Made by a program: the position numbers and the translations under genes | Source of the DNA: Microbulbifer sp. MI-G | GTDB taxonomy: Bacteria; Pseudomonadota; Gammaproteobacteria; Pseudomonadales; Cellvibrionaceae | Direction of reading: 5' to 3' | DNA: 64,000 bases | NCBI RefSeq assembly: GCF_030440425.1 | Contig: NZ_CP098023.1 | Span: 4,299,001-4,363,000, forward strand | The notes under the pieces: model-generated | Database searches by the model: none | What the model saw: only the letters and a program-made list of their open reading frames with translations | Told to the model about the DNA's origin: nothing | Shown: positions 6,945-19,012 of the stretch, piece by piece | Position numbering within the stretch: position 1 is the stretch's first letter | How the letters are laid out: each line of letters opens with the position of its first letter

Positions 6945-9308
6945 ATGAACAGACATCTACTCGGCCGCTTGGGAGCGGCACTACTTGCCATGTCCGGCAT
7001 TGTCGAGAGCTTTGCCGCGGACTCCCTCAATGTCACCGGAGACAAGTTTCGCCAACTTGAAGAGCTTTTACCAACGCCAAATGCCTATCGTGCGGCTTCT
7101 GGTGCGCCCGGTCATGCCTATTGGCAACAGCAGGCGGATTATGACATCAAGGTTTCCTTAGATGATGATAAACAACTGATTACTGCTACTGAGGCAGTGA
7201 CTTATACCAATAACTCTCCGGATACCCTGCGCTATTTGTGGTTGCAGCTGGACCAAAACCGCTTCAAACCGGATTCTGCCGGTAACTTGGCAGCAGCGGT
7301 AGATCTGGAATCAATTGCGCCAGACACTATCCCTTTTGGAACTTTTCGCAGGGCGGTTGTATCCGGAGAGTTTCCCGGGGGGTACCAGATTACCAGAGTG
7401 GCCGATAGCAGGGGCCGGGATCTCCCCTATACCATTGTGGATACGGGGATGCGGATCGATCTGCCGCAGCCACTGGCCTCAGGTGCCAAAGTGACCTTTC
7501 AGGTTGACTGGGCCTACAACGTGATTGAGCAGAAAGCACTGGGAGGTCGTTCCGGCTATGAGTATTTTGAGCGCGATGATAACTACCTGTACGAAATAGC
7601 CCAGTGGTTCCCCCGTATGGCGGCCTATAACGATGTCAGTGGCTGGCAGAATAAACAGTTCCTCGGACGCGGGGAGTTTGCTTTGGAGTTCGGTAATTAT
7701 CGCGTAGCCATCGAGGTGCCGGCCGATCACATTGTTGCTGCCACAGGCGTTCTGCAGAATCCAAAGGAGGTGCTCACCACGCAACAACGTGAGCGACTGA
7801 GAAAAGCGCGCACGGCTTCGAAGCCGGTAATGATCGTCACTATGGAAGAGGCGCTGGAGAACGAGAAGCGTCGCGCTACCAAGCGTAAGACCTGGATCTT
7901 CGAGGCAGAAAATGTCCGCGACTTTTCCTGGGCATCTTCGCGCAAGTTCTTATGGGATGCGCAGGGTTACAAAAAAGGCGGTACTGACACCATGGCGATG
8001 TCATTTTATCCTGAAGAGGGCACACCGCTGTGGGAAAAGTATTCCACTGAGTCCATTATACATACAATCGATGTCTACAACCGCTACAGCTTTGACTACC
8101 CCTATCCGGTTTCTATTTCAGTCAATGGCCCAGTGGGTGGGATGGAATACCCGATGATCACCTTCAATGGTCCACGCCCGGAAATTGATGAGGAGGATCG
8201 CAGTAAGCGTTCCTATTCCCGCCGCACCAAATATGGGCTCATCTCGGTCATTATTCACGAGGTGGGACACAACTACTATCCGATGATCATCAACTCAGAT
8301 GAGCGTCAGTGGACCTGGATGGATGAAGGGCTCAACACCTTCGTGCAATTTTTGGCTGAGCAGGAATGGGAAGAAAAATATCCGTCCCGTCGCGGTGATG
8401 CGCGAAAAATTGTTGAGTATATGAAAAGCGAGAATCAGGTTCCGATTATGACCAATTCGGAATCGATTCTTCAATTTGGCAATAACGCCTACGGTAAGCC
8501 CGCAACAGCATTAAATATCTTGCGTGAATCTATCATGGGGCGCGAGTTGTTCGACTTTGCATTCCGTGAATATGCCGAGCGTTGGAAATTCAAGCGGCCA
8601 ATGCCAGCAGATTTCTTTCGTACCATGGAAGACGCCTCGGGTATGGATCTTGACTGGTTCTGGCGCGGCTGGTTTTATACCACTGACAATGTGGATATCA
8701 GCCTCGACGCTGTGCATCACTACACCGTAGGCACCAAGAATCCCGATGTGGAAGGGCCGTGGAATCGGGCTCGGCATGAACGTGAACCCGAGACAGTGAC
8801 CGCCATTGAAAATCGTGCAAGAAAATTGCCCCGAATTGTTGATGCGAAACCGGAACTCGAAGACTTTTACAACAGACACGACGAGTTCGATGTATCCAAT
8901 GCCGACCGCAATAGCTACCAGGGCAAACTCGAAGAGTTGAAAGACTGGGAAAAGGACTTGCTTAAGGTGGAGAGTAATGTCTATGTTCTGGATTTCAGCA
9001 ATATCGGTGGCTTGGTAATGCCTTTATTCTTACGCTTGGAGTATGAAGATGGCAGTGTTGAGGATCTGCGCATACCGGCTGAAATCTGGGCGCGCAATGC
9101 GAAAAAGACCTCCAAACTGCTGGTACGCGACAAAAGCAAGATATTGAAGTCGGTAATTCTAGACCCTAACTGGGAAACTGCGGATGTAAACGTAGAGAAT
9201 AATTTTTACCCGCGCCGTTTTATCAAATCGCGCCTGGAATTATTTAAGGATGAAAAGCAACGCAATCTGATGAAAGACTGGGATGTCGAGTTAAAAGAAG
9301 CGGACTAA
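6945..9308 (+). CDS. Exported M1-family zinc metallopeptidase
   Basis: A 787-residue protein with a signal peptide (about residues 1-24, ending SFA) and an M1 aminopeptidase fold. The zinc site is intact: HEVGH at 438-442 and Glu461 in MDEGLNTF, the expected HExxH-18-E spacing. The exopeptidase motif usually written GxMEN reads GGMEYP (398-403), so the Asn is replaced by Tyr, as I recall for some large bacterial M1 homologues. The C-terminal third is highly charged (EELKDWEKDL). It probably removes N-terminal residues from peptides in the periplasm or outside the cell. The DUF6702 gene follows after 103 bases and may be functionally linked. Confidence 0.93.
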   Translation: MNRHLLGRLGAALLAMSGIVESFAADSLNVTGDKFRQLEELLPTPNAYRAASGAPGHAYWQQQADYDIKVSLDDDKQLITATEAVTYTNNSPDTLRYLWLQLDQNRFKPDSAGNLAAAVDLESIAPDTIPFGTFRRAVVSGEFPGGYQITRVADSRGRDLPYTIVDTGMRIDLPQPLASGAKVTFQVDWAYNVIEQKALGGRSGYEYFERDDNYLYEIAQWFPRMAAYNDVSGWQNKQFLGRGEFALEFGNYRVAIEVPADHIVAATGVLQNPKEVLTTQQRERLRKARTASKPVMIVTMEEALENEKRRATKRKTWIFEAENVRDFSWASSRKFLWDAQGYKKGGTDTMAMSFYPEEGTPLWEKYSTESIIHTIDVYNRYSFDYPYPVSISVNGPVGGMEYPMITFNGPRPEIDEEDRSKRSYSRRTKYGLISVIIHEVGHNYYPMIINSDERQWTWMDEGLNTFVQFLAEQEWEEKYPSRRGDARKIVEYMKSENQVPIMTNSESILQFGNNAYGKPATALNILRESIMGRELFDFAFREYAERWKFKRPMPADFFRTMEDASGMDLDWFWRGWFYTTDNVDISLDAVHHYTVGTKNPDVEGPWNRARHEREPETVTAIENRARKLPRIVDAKPELEDFYNRHDEFDVSNADRNSYQGKLEELKDWEKDLLKVESNVYVLDFSNIGGLVMPLFLRLEYEDGSVEDLRIPAEIWARNAKKTSKLLVRDKSKILKSVILDPNWETADVNVENNFYPRRFIKSRLELFKDEKQRNLMKDWDVELKEAD

Positions 9309-9411
9309 GCTCATTAGGGGCGCAATTTGCCACAACTTTATTTGGTAAAGCGCTCTATTTTCACTACCAAACTCCGATTGACAGCAGTCTAGCAAACGCC
9401 GGTGATGATAC

Positions 9412-9897
9412 ATGAAACAGTTTTTTCCCCTGATATCTGTTATGGGGTTGTTGATATTTTCTCTACATGCAGAAGCGCACCGCTACCACTTCGGCCTGAC
9501 TGAAATCTCGCTGAACGAACGTGCACAAACACTGGAGATTTCCCACCGTTTTTTTGTTGCTGATATCGAGAAAGCGCTGTCGCTTGCTGCCAGCAAATCG
9601 TTACACAGTGCACAAAAACAAATGGAGGGGTATGTAAATACCCGCTTTCAGATTAGCGATGGCAATGGTGATATTTTGCACCCACGGTGGGTGGGTATGG
9701 AATCGGATGTACATGATATCTGGATTTACCAGGAAGTTCCTCTGGCTGATATCGGCAGTGGAAAACTAAAGATACGGCAATCCATGCTAATGGAAATAGA
9801 GCGGGATCAAATCAATACGATTAATGTCACTCACAATGGGAAGACCCAAAGCTATACTTTAAAGCCCGGGAATAGTCAGGTTGAAATAGCGATATAA
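9412..9897 (+). CDS. DUF6702 family exported protein
   Basis: A 161-residue protein with an N-terminal signal peptide (MKQFFPLISVMGLLIFSLHA, cleaved near EAHR). The mature part begins HRYHFGLTEISLNERAQTLE and is predicted mostly beta. I recognise it as DUF6702, a family often encoded next to M1 metallopeptidases, as here. Function is unknown; an accessory or cargo role for the peptidase is only an inference from position. An inverted repeat (TTTGGTA 9341-9347, TACCAAA 9365-9371) lies in the gap upstream. No strong ribosome site precedes the ATG at 9412 (GGTGATGATAC). Confidence 0.8.
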   Translation: MKQFFPLISVMGLLIFSLHAEAHRYHFGLTEISLNERAQTLEISHRFFVADIEKALSLAASKSLHSAQKQMEGYVNTRFQISDGNGDILHPRWVGMESDVHDIWIYQEVPLADIGSGKLKIRQSMLMEIERDQINTINVTHNGKTQSYTLKPGNSQVEIAI

Positions 9898-10648
9898 ACA
9901 AATCAAGATTTTTCCTGAGATACTTGCTTGCTTCCTCTCGATGTACAGGCGACAGAGGATCGTATGCCGGCATCCTTGATGTAGGCTTATTCAATTGACC
10001 GGGCGCCGAGAGTGGCTGCCGGCACAACACAAGAAGAGCTGTCGCCTGTGCAGTGCGGCGGGGCCGGGAGTTCGCGAACACCATTGTCGCAAGGGTATCC
10101 TGATCATATATTCGCTTCTGATGCCACCGGATACCCAGAACCATACTCATCCACCGTCTTCCCTAGAATAAAGCGCTCTCAAACTGACTGAGATGACTTC
10201 CAAGCCATAATGCCAACTTTGACCGTTTGGCTGATTCTGCCTGCCTTCGGCATTTTTTGACAACAGGTAGCCATACTGAAAATGTCACTAATACTGCATC
10301 GCATCCTCTGCTTATCGCATGAATCTTTCCGGTTATCGATGTATGTTACGTCTTCAGAAGACCTATGCTGTCTGTAAGGATACCATTGCGGAGTGATACA
10401 GTATATCTTTAAAGTGTTTAAGCAGATAGCGTGAAATGTTGTCTGTGTTGCTTGGCACAATTGAAGGAAGGGGCTTTAGATACATCAGGTTCCGCCACAA
10501 CCCCTCCATGCCTGGCTGGCAGTAAGGGCAATCAACACGCTGGAAAAGGAATGACTTGTTTTTCAGACGCTGGGGTCTTGATGGCCTGCCGGAAGATTGA
10601 GTAAGCTCTCAGCCAAAGTCTCCCTTATTGAGAAAGTTCAGAGTAAAT
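9898..10648. other. Intergenic region of about 750 bases
   Basis: No gene that I can support. A weak terminator-like hairpin (TGCC-TTC-GGCA followed by six T, 10242-10258) lies about 350 bases after the DUF6702 stop codon. Short frames such as 10179-10460 on minus lack ribosome sites and known motifs. The promoter for the S46 peptidase must lie in the right-hand part; I see no strong sigma-70 match. Confidence 0.5.
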
Positions 10649-12874
<2,226 letters not shown>

Positions 12875-13024
12875 TCTTGGCCGGTTAGTCCTATCATTGC
12901 CAGGGAAGGCAAAAAAATGGCCATGGCTGGTAAAGCAGGAGATCAGCGCGGTAAAATACTCCGGTGAGTAGGCTTCAAAAGATTTCTTGCTGTGATTTAT
13001 CCGGACTAACTGCCTGTGAAGCCT

Positions 13025-13075
13025 GATACCCTGCACTTCTGGTGATTGATTAACCGAAGCAGCTGGCAGGGTATC
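13025..13075. repeat. Long imperfect hairpin (perfect 10-base arms)
   Basis: GATACCCTGC (13025-13034) and GCAGGGTATC (13066-13075) form a perfect inverted repeat. Inside it CTTC (13036-13039) can pair with GAAG (13056-13059), and GGT (13041-13043) with ACC (13053-13055), so a stem of about 17 pairs with bulges is possible. No T-run follows on either strand. It sits between the S46 peptidase and the truncated amidohydrolase. It may be a transcript-end structure, an operator or a palindromic repeat; copies elsewhere cannot be checked here. Confidence 0.5.
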
Positions 13076-13242
13076 TCTATACTTTCACTGCCAGATTCCG
13101 CTTTGTACCGGTTGCTAGCAGCACCCATACCTACTGTCACACAGAGATTTGGATACTGACTTATTTACGCTATACCGCACTCTATGCCATCTCTCATACC
13201 CGAAATGGCGATAACATTCTCTACGGAGTCTCCTGAGCCACT

Positions 13243-13878
13243 TCAACCTGCCAACCCTCTATAAATTAAAAAGCCTGACGCATTTTCCCGGCCGATCTTT
13301 TCTCGATCATTATCACTCATATCGGCATTGTCAAACCAGTTGCCACCTTCCTCTACATCCTCATAGGGTGAATCTACTGAAAACATCACTCTGTCCACAC
13401 CAATTTCTTCTATAGAATCTATAAGGGCCTTTGTATGAAAATGACCACTGGTTGTGATATAAAAATTTTCTTGAAAATATTCACTAACGGTTTTTTTCGC
13501 CTGGCCAAGACCTGCGCCATGGCGCTGTTTATACAGCCGATGTTGCAGACGGGGCAAAAGGAAAGGTAGGCCTTCTCCCAAGTGGCCTAAAATCACAATT
13601 AATCCAGGATTTTGATCAAATAAGCCACTGAGCATTAACCGCACCACATGAGTTGCCGTTTCATGCCCAAAGCCCCATGCGGACCCGACTAGCGATGCAT
13701 AATTTTTATAGTTGCCAATCTGTGCCGGTAGAGGCTCGCGTGGGTGAAGATAAATAGGAGTATCCAATTTGCTGGCGCGCTCCCAAAATTCCCACATGGG
13801 AGGTTCATCCAGATACTGCCCGGTATGATCATCTTCTATATGGGTATACCCATTAATTAATGCGCCCCTCATATTCAA
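13243..13878 (-). pseudogene. Amidohydrolase-2 family (benzoate/resorcylate decarboxylase-type), N-terminally truncated
   Basis: The 211 codons encode the C-terminal two thirds of an ACMSD-like amidohydrolase. They begin in the family's NMRGALINGYTH strand, continue with YLDEPPMWEFWERASKLDTP and IYLHPREP, then VILGHLGEGLPFLLPRL and the late metal/substrate segment VMFSVDSPYED. About the first 110-130 residues of the family, including the N-terminal metal ligands, are missing. Upstream on the same strand the sequence runs directly into the divergent alcohol dehydrogenase remnant. Whole members of this group decarboxylate dihydroxybenzoates or related acids. I judge it a broken gene created by deletion or recombination near 13880; an active shortened protein is unlikely. 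Confidence 0.75.
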
Positions 13879-13946
13879 CTGGGTAACCGTTCACGACAAG
13901 GTGCCGGAATATTCGTTCCTTTCGCAGGAAAAGCAGGGTAGCTGAT

Positions 13947-15076
13947 ATGCAGATAACCGCCGCTTTTGTGCGCGAAAAAAATGGCCCGTTCACCCTTGAA
14001 CCGTTGGAACTCGATCCACCTTCGGAAGGGGAGATTCTGGTTCGAATCGCAGCCTGCGGCATCTGTCGGGCAGACCTGAGTGTGCGTGATCAGTACTACC
14101 CAACCCCTTTGCCGGTTGTACTTGGGCACGAAGGGGCTGGCGTGGTAGAAGCAGTTGGCAAGGGGGTTAAGACGGTTTCCGTGTGAGATCATGTTTTGAT
14201 GACCTTTGCTTTCTGCGGGCAATGTCCAAGCTGTACTCTCGGGGCAGTCGCCACGTGTTGGCACCATATGGAAATGAATGTTTCCGGCAAGCGCTATTCC
14301 GGCCATGACTGGAGCATCCCCGCGCCGCTGTCTCGGTACACCGCGAATGGGTGTACGCGAACAAATCAATGGTGCTTTCTTCAACCAGTCGGCCTTTGCC
14401 ACCCACGCTATTGCAACAGAAAACAACGTGGTGGTTATAGACAAGGGCGCTGACCTGATCACACTGGCGCCTTTGGGCTGCGGATTCCAGACCGGGGCAG
14501 GTGCCATCATGAATTCACTGCGCCCGGAAGTGGGCGCATCGCTGCTGGTTACCGGCGCCGGAAACGCTGGCCTTGCGGCAGTAATGGCTGTAAAAATTAC
14601 CGGCTGTGACCCCATCATTATTCTGGATACGGTGGATAGCAAACTGGAGCTCGCGCTGGACCTTGGGGCAACGCAGGTGATCAATGGAGCCAAGACAAAG
14701 AATACCGTGTCTGCAGTCAAGGGTTTGTCCGGAGGGTGTTGCCTATGCCATTGAGGGCGCAGGCACCCCCGCTGTATTCAGAAATACTGTGGATGCATTG
14801 CAGCCCATCGGGGTTTGCGAGCTGATAGGCGGTGCGCCACAAGGCACAGAAGTGGTGTTCGATATGACCCACCTGCTCTTTGGAAGAACAGTCAAGGGCA
14901 TTCTTCAAGGAGATAGCCGGCCCAAATCGTTTTTACCGAAACTGGTCCAATTGTATCGACAAGGCCGCTTCCCGATCGAAAAGCTCATTTCGCACTTCGA
15001 GTTCAGCGACATAGAAACTGCAGTAGAGGCTTTGAGTGCTGGGCGCGTGATCAAACCCGTGCTCACTATGCAGTAG
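13947..15076 (+). pseudogene. Zinc-type alcohol (aryl-alcohol) dehydrogenase, disrupted
   Basis: An AdhC/XylB-like medium-chain dehydrogenase spread over three frames. Frame 1 (13947-14186) holds [12 protein letters not shown] and [15 protein letters not shown] and ends at a TGA where family members have Gly in VSVGDHV. The same frame resumes with the structural-zinc segment FCGQCPSC. A frameshift at about 14285-14345 moves to a second frame with NGAFFNQSAFATH and the NAD-binding VTGAGNAGLAAV. A second frameshift near 14735 moves to a third frame with AYAIEGAGTPAVFRNTVDAL through to the C-terminus. One stop plus two frameshifts make a single functional product very unlikely unless there are sequencing errors. 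It probably once oxidised an aromatic alcohol in the same pathway as the adjacent decarboxylase remnant. Confidence 0.88.
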
Positions 15077-15487
15077 AGAGACTGAAACCTCGGGGCAACA
15101 TCCTGAGTTTTTTCTGTTGGTTGCAATTCCTGTGAAGGCCGCACTCCCTGAAGCCATTGTGCACTATGGTGGTCAAAACGGTCGGCATAGTTGAATAAGC
15201 TTGAGGCGGCCAATTATACCTGTGTGGGTACGTTACTGGCAGAATGTTCATTGCCAATCCCTCGACAAAGTAAGTAACAGCCACAAGTGGCGAGGGTAGG
15301 AGCACACACTCGCGCCCCCGCGTTTCCTATACTCTCTGTAGTTATTGGCCCGGGTACACCTTTGCGTTAAAAGCCTTTTGCGCTGTTGGCCAGTAATTCA
15401 AAAGCGGCAGTTAAACAGGGGCAGAACTGTTGATGGCCGGGCAATAGCCGCTGCACAGTAGCCTCCCACAGGGAGCATAAGTGAGCA
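15077..15487. other. Intergenic region of about 410 bases
   Basis: No gene or clear regulatory site recognised. It separates the dehydrogenase pseudogene from the antiporter cluster. A six-base inverted repeat (CCCTCG ... CGAGGG) occurs in the middle with a spacer of more than 20 bases and is not convincing as a functional element. Confidence 0.5.
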
Positions 15488-17107
15488 ATGCACGATCTGC
15501 TTCTGGCATTGGTACTGTTGCTGGTTGTGGCACTCAGCCTGATTGTTGCGCGTATACTGCCCCTGCCAATTCCCCTGCCCCTGATACAGATTGCAGGCGG
15601 GTTCCTGCTTGGCGCCGTGTTCGGCGTAAAAATTCCCCTGGACCCGGAACTCTTTTTCCTGCTCTTTATCCCGCCACTGTTGTTTCTGGCGGGTTGGCGC
15701 ATTCCCAAGGGTGCCTTTTTCAGGGACCTGGGCCCGATTATCACCCTGGCTGTAGGGCTGGTGGTATTCACGGTTGTGGGGATGGGTTTTTTTCTCTCCT
15801 GGCTGGTGCCCGTCATGCCCGTCGCCATAGCGTTTGCAGTAGCGGCGATTCTCGCGCCCACCGATCCGGTGGCGGTGTCAGCAGTACACGGCGGCAGCGC
15901 CATGCCATCGCGACTGGAACATATTCTCGCCGGGGAATCCCTGTTTAACGACGCCTCTGGGCTGGATATTTTCCGTTTTGCCGTGGTGGCGGCGATGACC
16001 GGCAGCTTTTCCTTTTCACAGGCGGTGGGCGGCTTTTTTTGGGTTGCCGTGGGCGGGATTGGAATTGGCGTCGGAGTGGCCTTTGTGTGCGGCTATTTGT
16101 TGCGCTGGCTGGTGCGTCTGGGAGGAGAGGATTCGACAATACAGATACTGGTGAGCCTGTTGGTGCCCTTCGCCGCCTATATGGCGGGGCAGAGCCTGCA
16201 GGTGTCAGGTATCCTGGCGGCGGCGACCGCGGGTATTGCCACCCACTACACCAACCTGCACGGACCGGAAATGTCCACCACGCGCATGGACCGCCGCGCC
16301 GTGTGGAATACGGTGCAGACAGTACTGGATGGCATTATCTTTGTATTGCTGGGCGAACAGCTGGTGCGTCTGTCGGGGGCGGACCTGGCCGGTGCGCGCT
16401 TTACTGGTCCCTGGATGATCCCGCTGTATATCCTGGTGATCTCCCTGGCTCTGCTGCTTTTGCGCTTTACCTGGGTTTGGGTGTCTTTGTACCTGTCGCG
16501 GCTTCGCCGCAGTATTCACAGCTTCTCCGCGCATTTTATCCTGGTAAGTGTAGTGACAGTGGCGGGCGTGCGCGGCGCCATCACCCTGGCCGGAGCCTTT
16601 TCCCTGCCTTTATTGCTGCCAGGCGGAGCCCCGCTGCCGGGTCGGGATCTGGCTCTCGTGATCGCTATGGGTGTGATTCTGGTATCGCTACTGCTCGCCG
16701 GATTTGCCTTGCCCCCCCTGTTGAGAAGGCTGCCTTACACACCGCAACTGGCCGCGATTGGGGATGAAAAGGACGCAAGGCTATCCGCTGCCAATGCGGC
16801 CGTACAACGGCTCACAGCCCTGCGCAAGGAAGTGGATGGAGACTGGGAGAACAAGGATATAGCCTATGAAGCGATCGACCATCTATTGGCGCTCTACCGC
16901 CGCAGGATGGCCACCAGTGACGACGAAAACCAGGAAAATGTATGGGTACGCGCTCGGGTGGAGCGCAACTTCCGCCTGGCCGCGCTTGCGGCAGAGCGCG
17001 AGCAACTCTTTGAGCTACGCCTGCGCAGGGAAATCGACGATGAGTTGCACCGCAAGCTGGTGTTGGAGGTTGATCTGGTCGAGGCCAGCCTGATATCAAA
17101 GGACTAG
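15488..17107 (+). CDS. CPA1 family Na+/H+ antiporter
   Basis: A 539-residue inner-membrane protein with about 12 hydrophobic segments in the first 430 residues and a charged cytoplasmic tail of about 110 residues. Family motifs are PPLLFLAGWRIP, the ion-binding APTDPVAVSAVHGG and GESLFNDASGLDIFRFA, as in the YjcE/NhaP branch of CPA1. It exchanges Na+ (possibly K+) for protons and helps pH and salt tolerance. It ends 17 bases from the end of the oppositely oriented CPA2 antiporter gene. With the CPA1 gene at 19.0-20.3 kb, three antiporters occupy about 5 kb. The start ATG at 15488 follows GGGAGCATAAGTGAGCA, a plausible ribosome site. Confidence 0.93.
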   Translation: MHDLLLALVLLLVVALSLIVARILPLPIPLPLIQIAGGFLLGAVFGVKIPLDPELFFLLFIPPLLFLAGWRIPKGAFFRDLGPIITLAVGLVVFTVVGMGFFLSWLVPVMPVAIAFAVAAILAPTDPVAVSAVHGGSAMPSRLEHILAGESLFNDASGLDIFRFAVVAAMTGSFSFSQAVGGFFWVAVGGIGIGVGVAFVCGYLLRWLVRLGGEDSTIQILVSLLVPFAAYMAGQSLQVSGILAAATAGIATHYTNLHGPEMSTTRMDRRAVWNTVQTVLDGIIFVLLGEQLVRLSGADLAGARFTGPWMIPLYILVISLALLLLRFTWVWVSLYLSRLRRSIHSFSAHFILVSVVTVAGVRGAITLAGAFSLPLLLPGGAPLPGRDLALVIAMGVILVSLLLAGFALPPLLRRLPYTPQLAAIGDEKDARLSAANAAVQRLTALRKEVDGDWENKDIAYEAIDHLLALYRRRMATSDDENQENVWVRARVERNFRLAALAAEREQLFELRLRREIDDELHRKLVLEVDLVEASLISKD

Positions 17108-17124
17108 TCCGGAGTTGCCAATGG

Positions 17125-18981
17125 CTACTGTTTTTTCTCCAAGGGGTGTGCCTCCTCCCAGTAGTGATCCAGGTGCAGATCTTTGTCGCGCCTGTCTTCC
17201 TGTAACGCTTGCAGCAGCTGCTCCCGGTAGATCCGGGTCTGGGCGATATGCTGGGACTCATTGCGCCAGTAGGGAAACAGAGCCTCCAGCATACGCTGGT
17301 CGTGCTGCTTGAACCTGCGTGCGGCGCGGCGCGCGCGCAGGGGGCTGAGACCGAGCAGCTCCAGAGCCTTCTGGCCAATGGACAGGGCCGAGTCCACAGT
17401 CTCGCGAAAAATATACGGTACTCCGGCCTCCATCAGTGCATATTGGTGCATACGGTTGCGCGCCCTGGCGAGAATCGTCAAGTGGGGGAAATATTTCCGC
17501 AGCTGCGCGACGATTTCCAGGGAGGCGGCCTGATCGCTGAGGGTGAGTATCACCAGGCGCGCATTCCCAGCCCCGGCAGAGCGCAGCAGGTCCTCACGCG
17601 AGGCGTCCCCATAATAGGCTTCAATGCCGTAGCGGCGCACCAGATCCAGCTGTTCGGCGTTGCGCTCCAACAGCGTGGTGCCAAAACCGCAGGCGTTGAG
17701 CAGGCGCCCCACAATCTGGCCGAAGCGGCCGTAGCCGATAATGATCACTGGCGAGCCCGAGTCCACCGGGGCACTGTGATCAGTTGCCAGTGGGCTGTCG
17801 GGACCACTGATAAAGCGCGGTTGGATAAGCTGTTCGTAGACAAGCAACAGCACCGGCGTCAGCGCCATGGTCAGGGCGATCATCGCCACCAGCAGACTCC
17901 CCGCCGCGACGTCGAGTACTTGGATCTGGGTGGAAAAGGAAACCAGTACAAAACCAAATTCCCCCGCTTGGGCCAAAGACAGGGCAAACAGCCAGTCCTC
18001 CCCTTTCGACATGCGCAGTATATGGGCCAGGGTGAATAAAACTACGAACTTTACTAACACCAAACCCGCTACCAGCCCCAGCAATAGCAGCGGGTACTCG
18101 GCGATCAGGGCGAAGTTCAGACTCGCCCCCACAGTGATAAAAAAGAGTCCCAGCAACAGCCCCTTGAAGGGCTGTATATCGGCCTCCAGCTCGTGCCGGA
18201 ACTCGCTTTCGGCGAGCAGGACCCCCGCGAGGAAGGTGCCCAGTGCAGGGGACAAATCCAGCCAGCTCATCACTGCGGCGGCGGCAAATACGATCAAAAG
18301 TGCAGTGACGGTAAACATCTCGCGCACCTGGCTGCCCGCTATCAGGCGCAACAGTGGGCCAAGCAGGTAACGCCCCGTGATGGCGAAAGCGGCAATGGTA
18401 CCAATCACCGCGACGCCGTAGCGCCAACCACTCAGTCCCCCTTCCTGGGCTTCTACCGGGGTAACCGCGAGCAGTGGCAACAGGGCGAGTATGGGGATAA
18501 CGGCGATATCCTGGAAAAGCAATACCCCAAAGGCGCTGCGCCCGCCCTGGGTTTTGAGCAGGCCCTTTTCACTCAAAGATTGCAGCACAATGGCCGTGGA
18601 GGAAAGGGCGAGGATCAGGCCGATGGCGATGGACGAGCGCCAGCCCGGTTCAAACAGCGCCAGCACCACGCCGGCAATCGCCGCAGCAGACATCAGCAGT
18701 TGTGCGCTGCCCGTGCCAAAGATAGCCCCGCGCAGCTGCCAGAGCTTTCTGGGCTGCAGTTCCAGGCCGATCAGAAACAGCATCAGCGCCACGCCGAACT
18801 CGGCCACATGCATTTCGTCGCTGGCATCGCCCACCAGTCCCAGTGCACTCGGGCCTATGGCCACACCGGCGAGCAGGTAGCCCAGCACAGATCCCAGCCC
18901 CAGGCGGGTGGCGATAGGAACCGCGATGACCGCGGCGCCTAAGAAGATGACTGCTTGAGCAAGGAAACTGGCGTCTTCCAT
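17125..18981 (-). CDS. CPA2 family cation:proton antiporter with TrkA-N domain (Kef-like)
   Basis: A 618-residue protein: an exchanger domain of about 12 helices (residues 1-390) fused to a cytoplasmic TrkA-N/Rossmann domain. Motifs include GYLLAGVAIGPSALG and ALMLFLIGLELQPRKLW of Kef/CPA2 proteins, and IIGYGRFGQIVGRLL for nucleotide binding near residue 410. KefB/KefC are K+ efflux systems held closed by glutathione; whether that applies here is not shown. Starting at ATG 18981 gives the family N-terminus (MEDASFLAQAV) and a 31-base gap after the upstream CPA1 gene. An upstream in-frame start at 19047 would overlap that gene by 35 bases and add 22 non-conserved residues. It is probably co-transcribed with that gene. 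Confidence 0.92.
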   Translation of the reverse strand: MEDASFLAQAVIFLGAAVIAVPIATRLGLGSVLGYLLAGVAIGPSALGLVGDASDEMHVAEFGVALMLFLIGLELQPRKLWQLRGAIFGTGSAQLLMSAAAIAGVVLALFEPGWRSSIAIGLILALSSTAIVLQSLSEKGLLKTQGGRSAFGVLLFQDIAVIPILALLPLLAVTPVEAQEGGLSGWRYGVAVIGTIAAFAITGRYLLGPLLRLIAGSQVREMFTVTALLIVFAAAAVMSWLDLSPALGTFLAGVLLAESEFRHELEADIQPFKGLLLGLFFITVGASLNFALIAEYPLLLLGLVAGLVLVKFVVLFTLAHILRMSKGEDWLFALSLAQAGEFGFVLVSFSTQIQVLDVAAGSLLVAMIALTMALTPVLLLVYEQLIQPRFISGPDSPLATDHSAPVDSGSPVIIIGYGRFGQIVGRLLNACGFGTTLLERNAEQLDLVRRYGIEAYYGDASREDLLRSAGAGNARLVILTLSDQAASLEIVAQLRKYFPHLTILARARNRMHQYALMEAGVPYIFRETVDSALSIGQKALELLGLSPLRARRAARRFKQHDQRMLEALFPYWRNESQHIAQTRIYREQLLQALQEDRRDKDLHLDHYWEEAHPLEKKQ

Positions 18982-19012
18982 CGATTGTCTGTCACTGTCT
19001 GGCCGGTTGTCG

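Noticed and set aside
9341..9371. Inverted repeat TTTGGTA ... TACCAAA between the M1 peptidase and DUF6702 genes
   Set aside because: Seven-base arms with a 17-base spacer and no T-run; too weak for a terminator and no known regulator matches.
10242..10258. TGCC-TTC-GGCA hairpin with six T as a terminator
   Set aside because: The stem is only four pairs and lies about 350 bases from the nearest stop codon; mentioned in the intergenic entry but not called.
13875..14720. Long open frame on minus opposite the alcohol dehydrogenase remnant (281 codons)
   Set aside because: It is antisense to clear dehydrogenase sequence, has no family motif or signal, and is explained by codon bias of the opposite strand.
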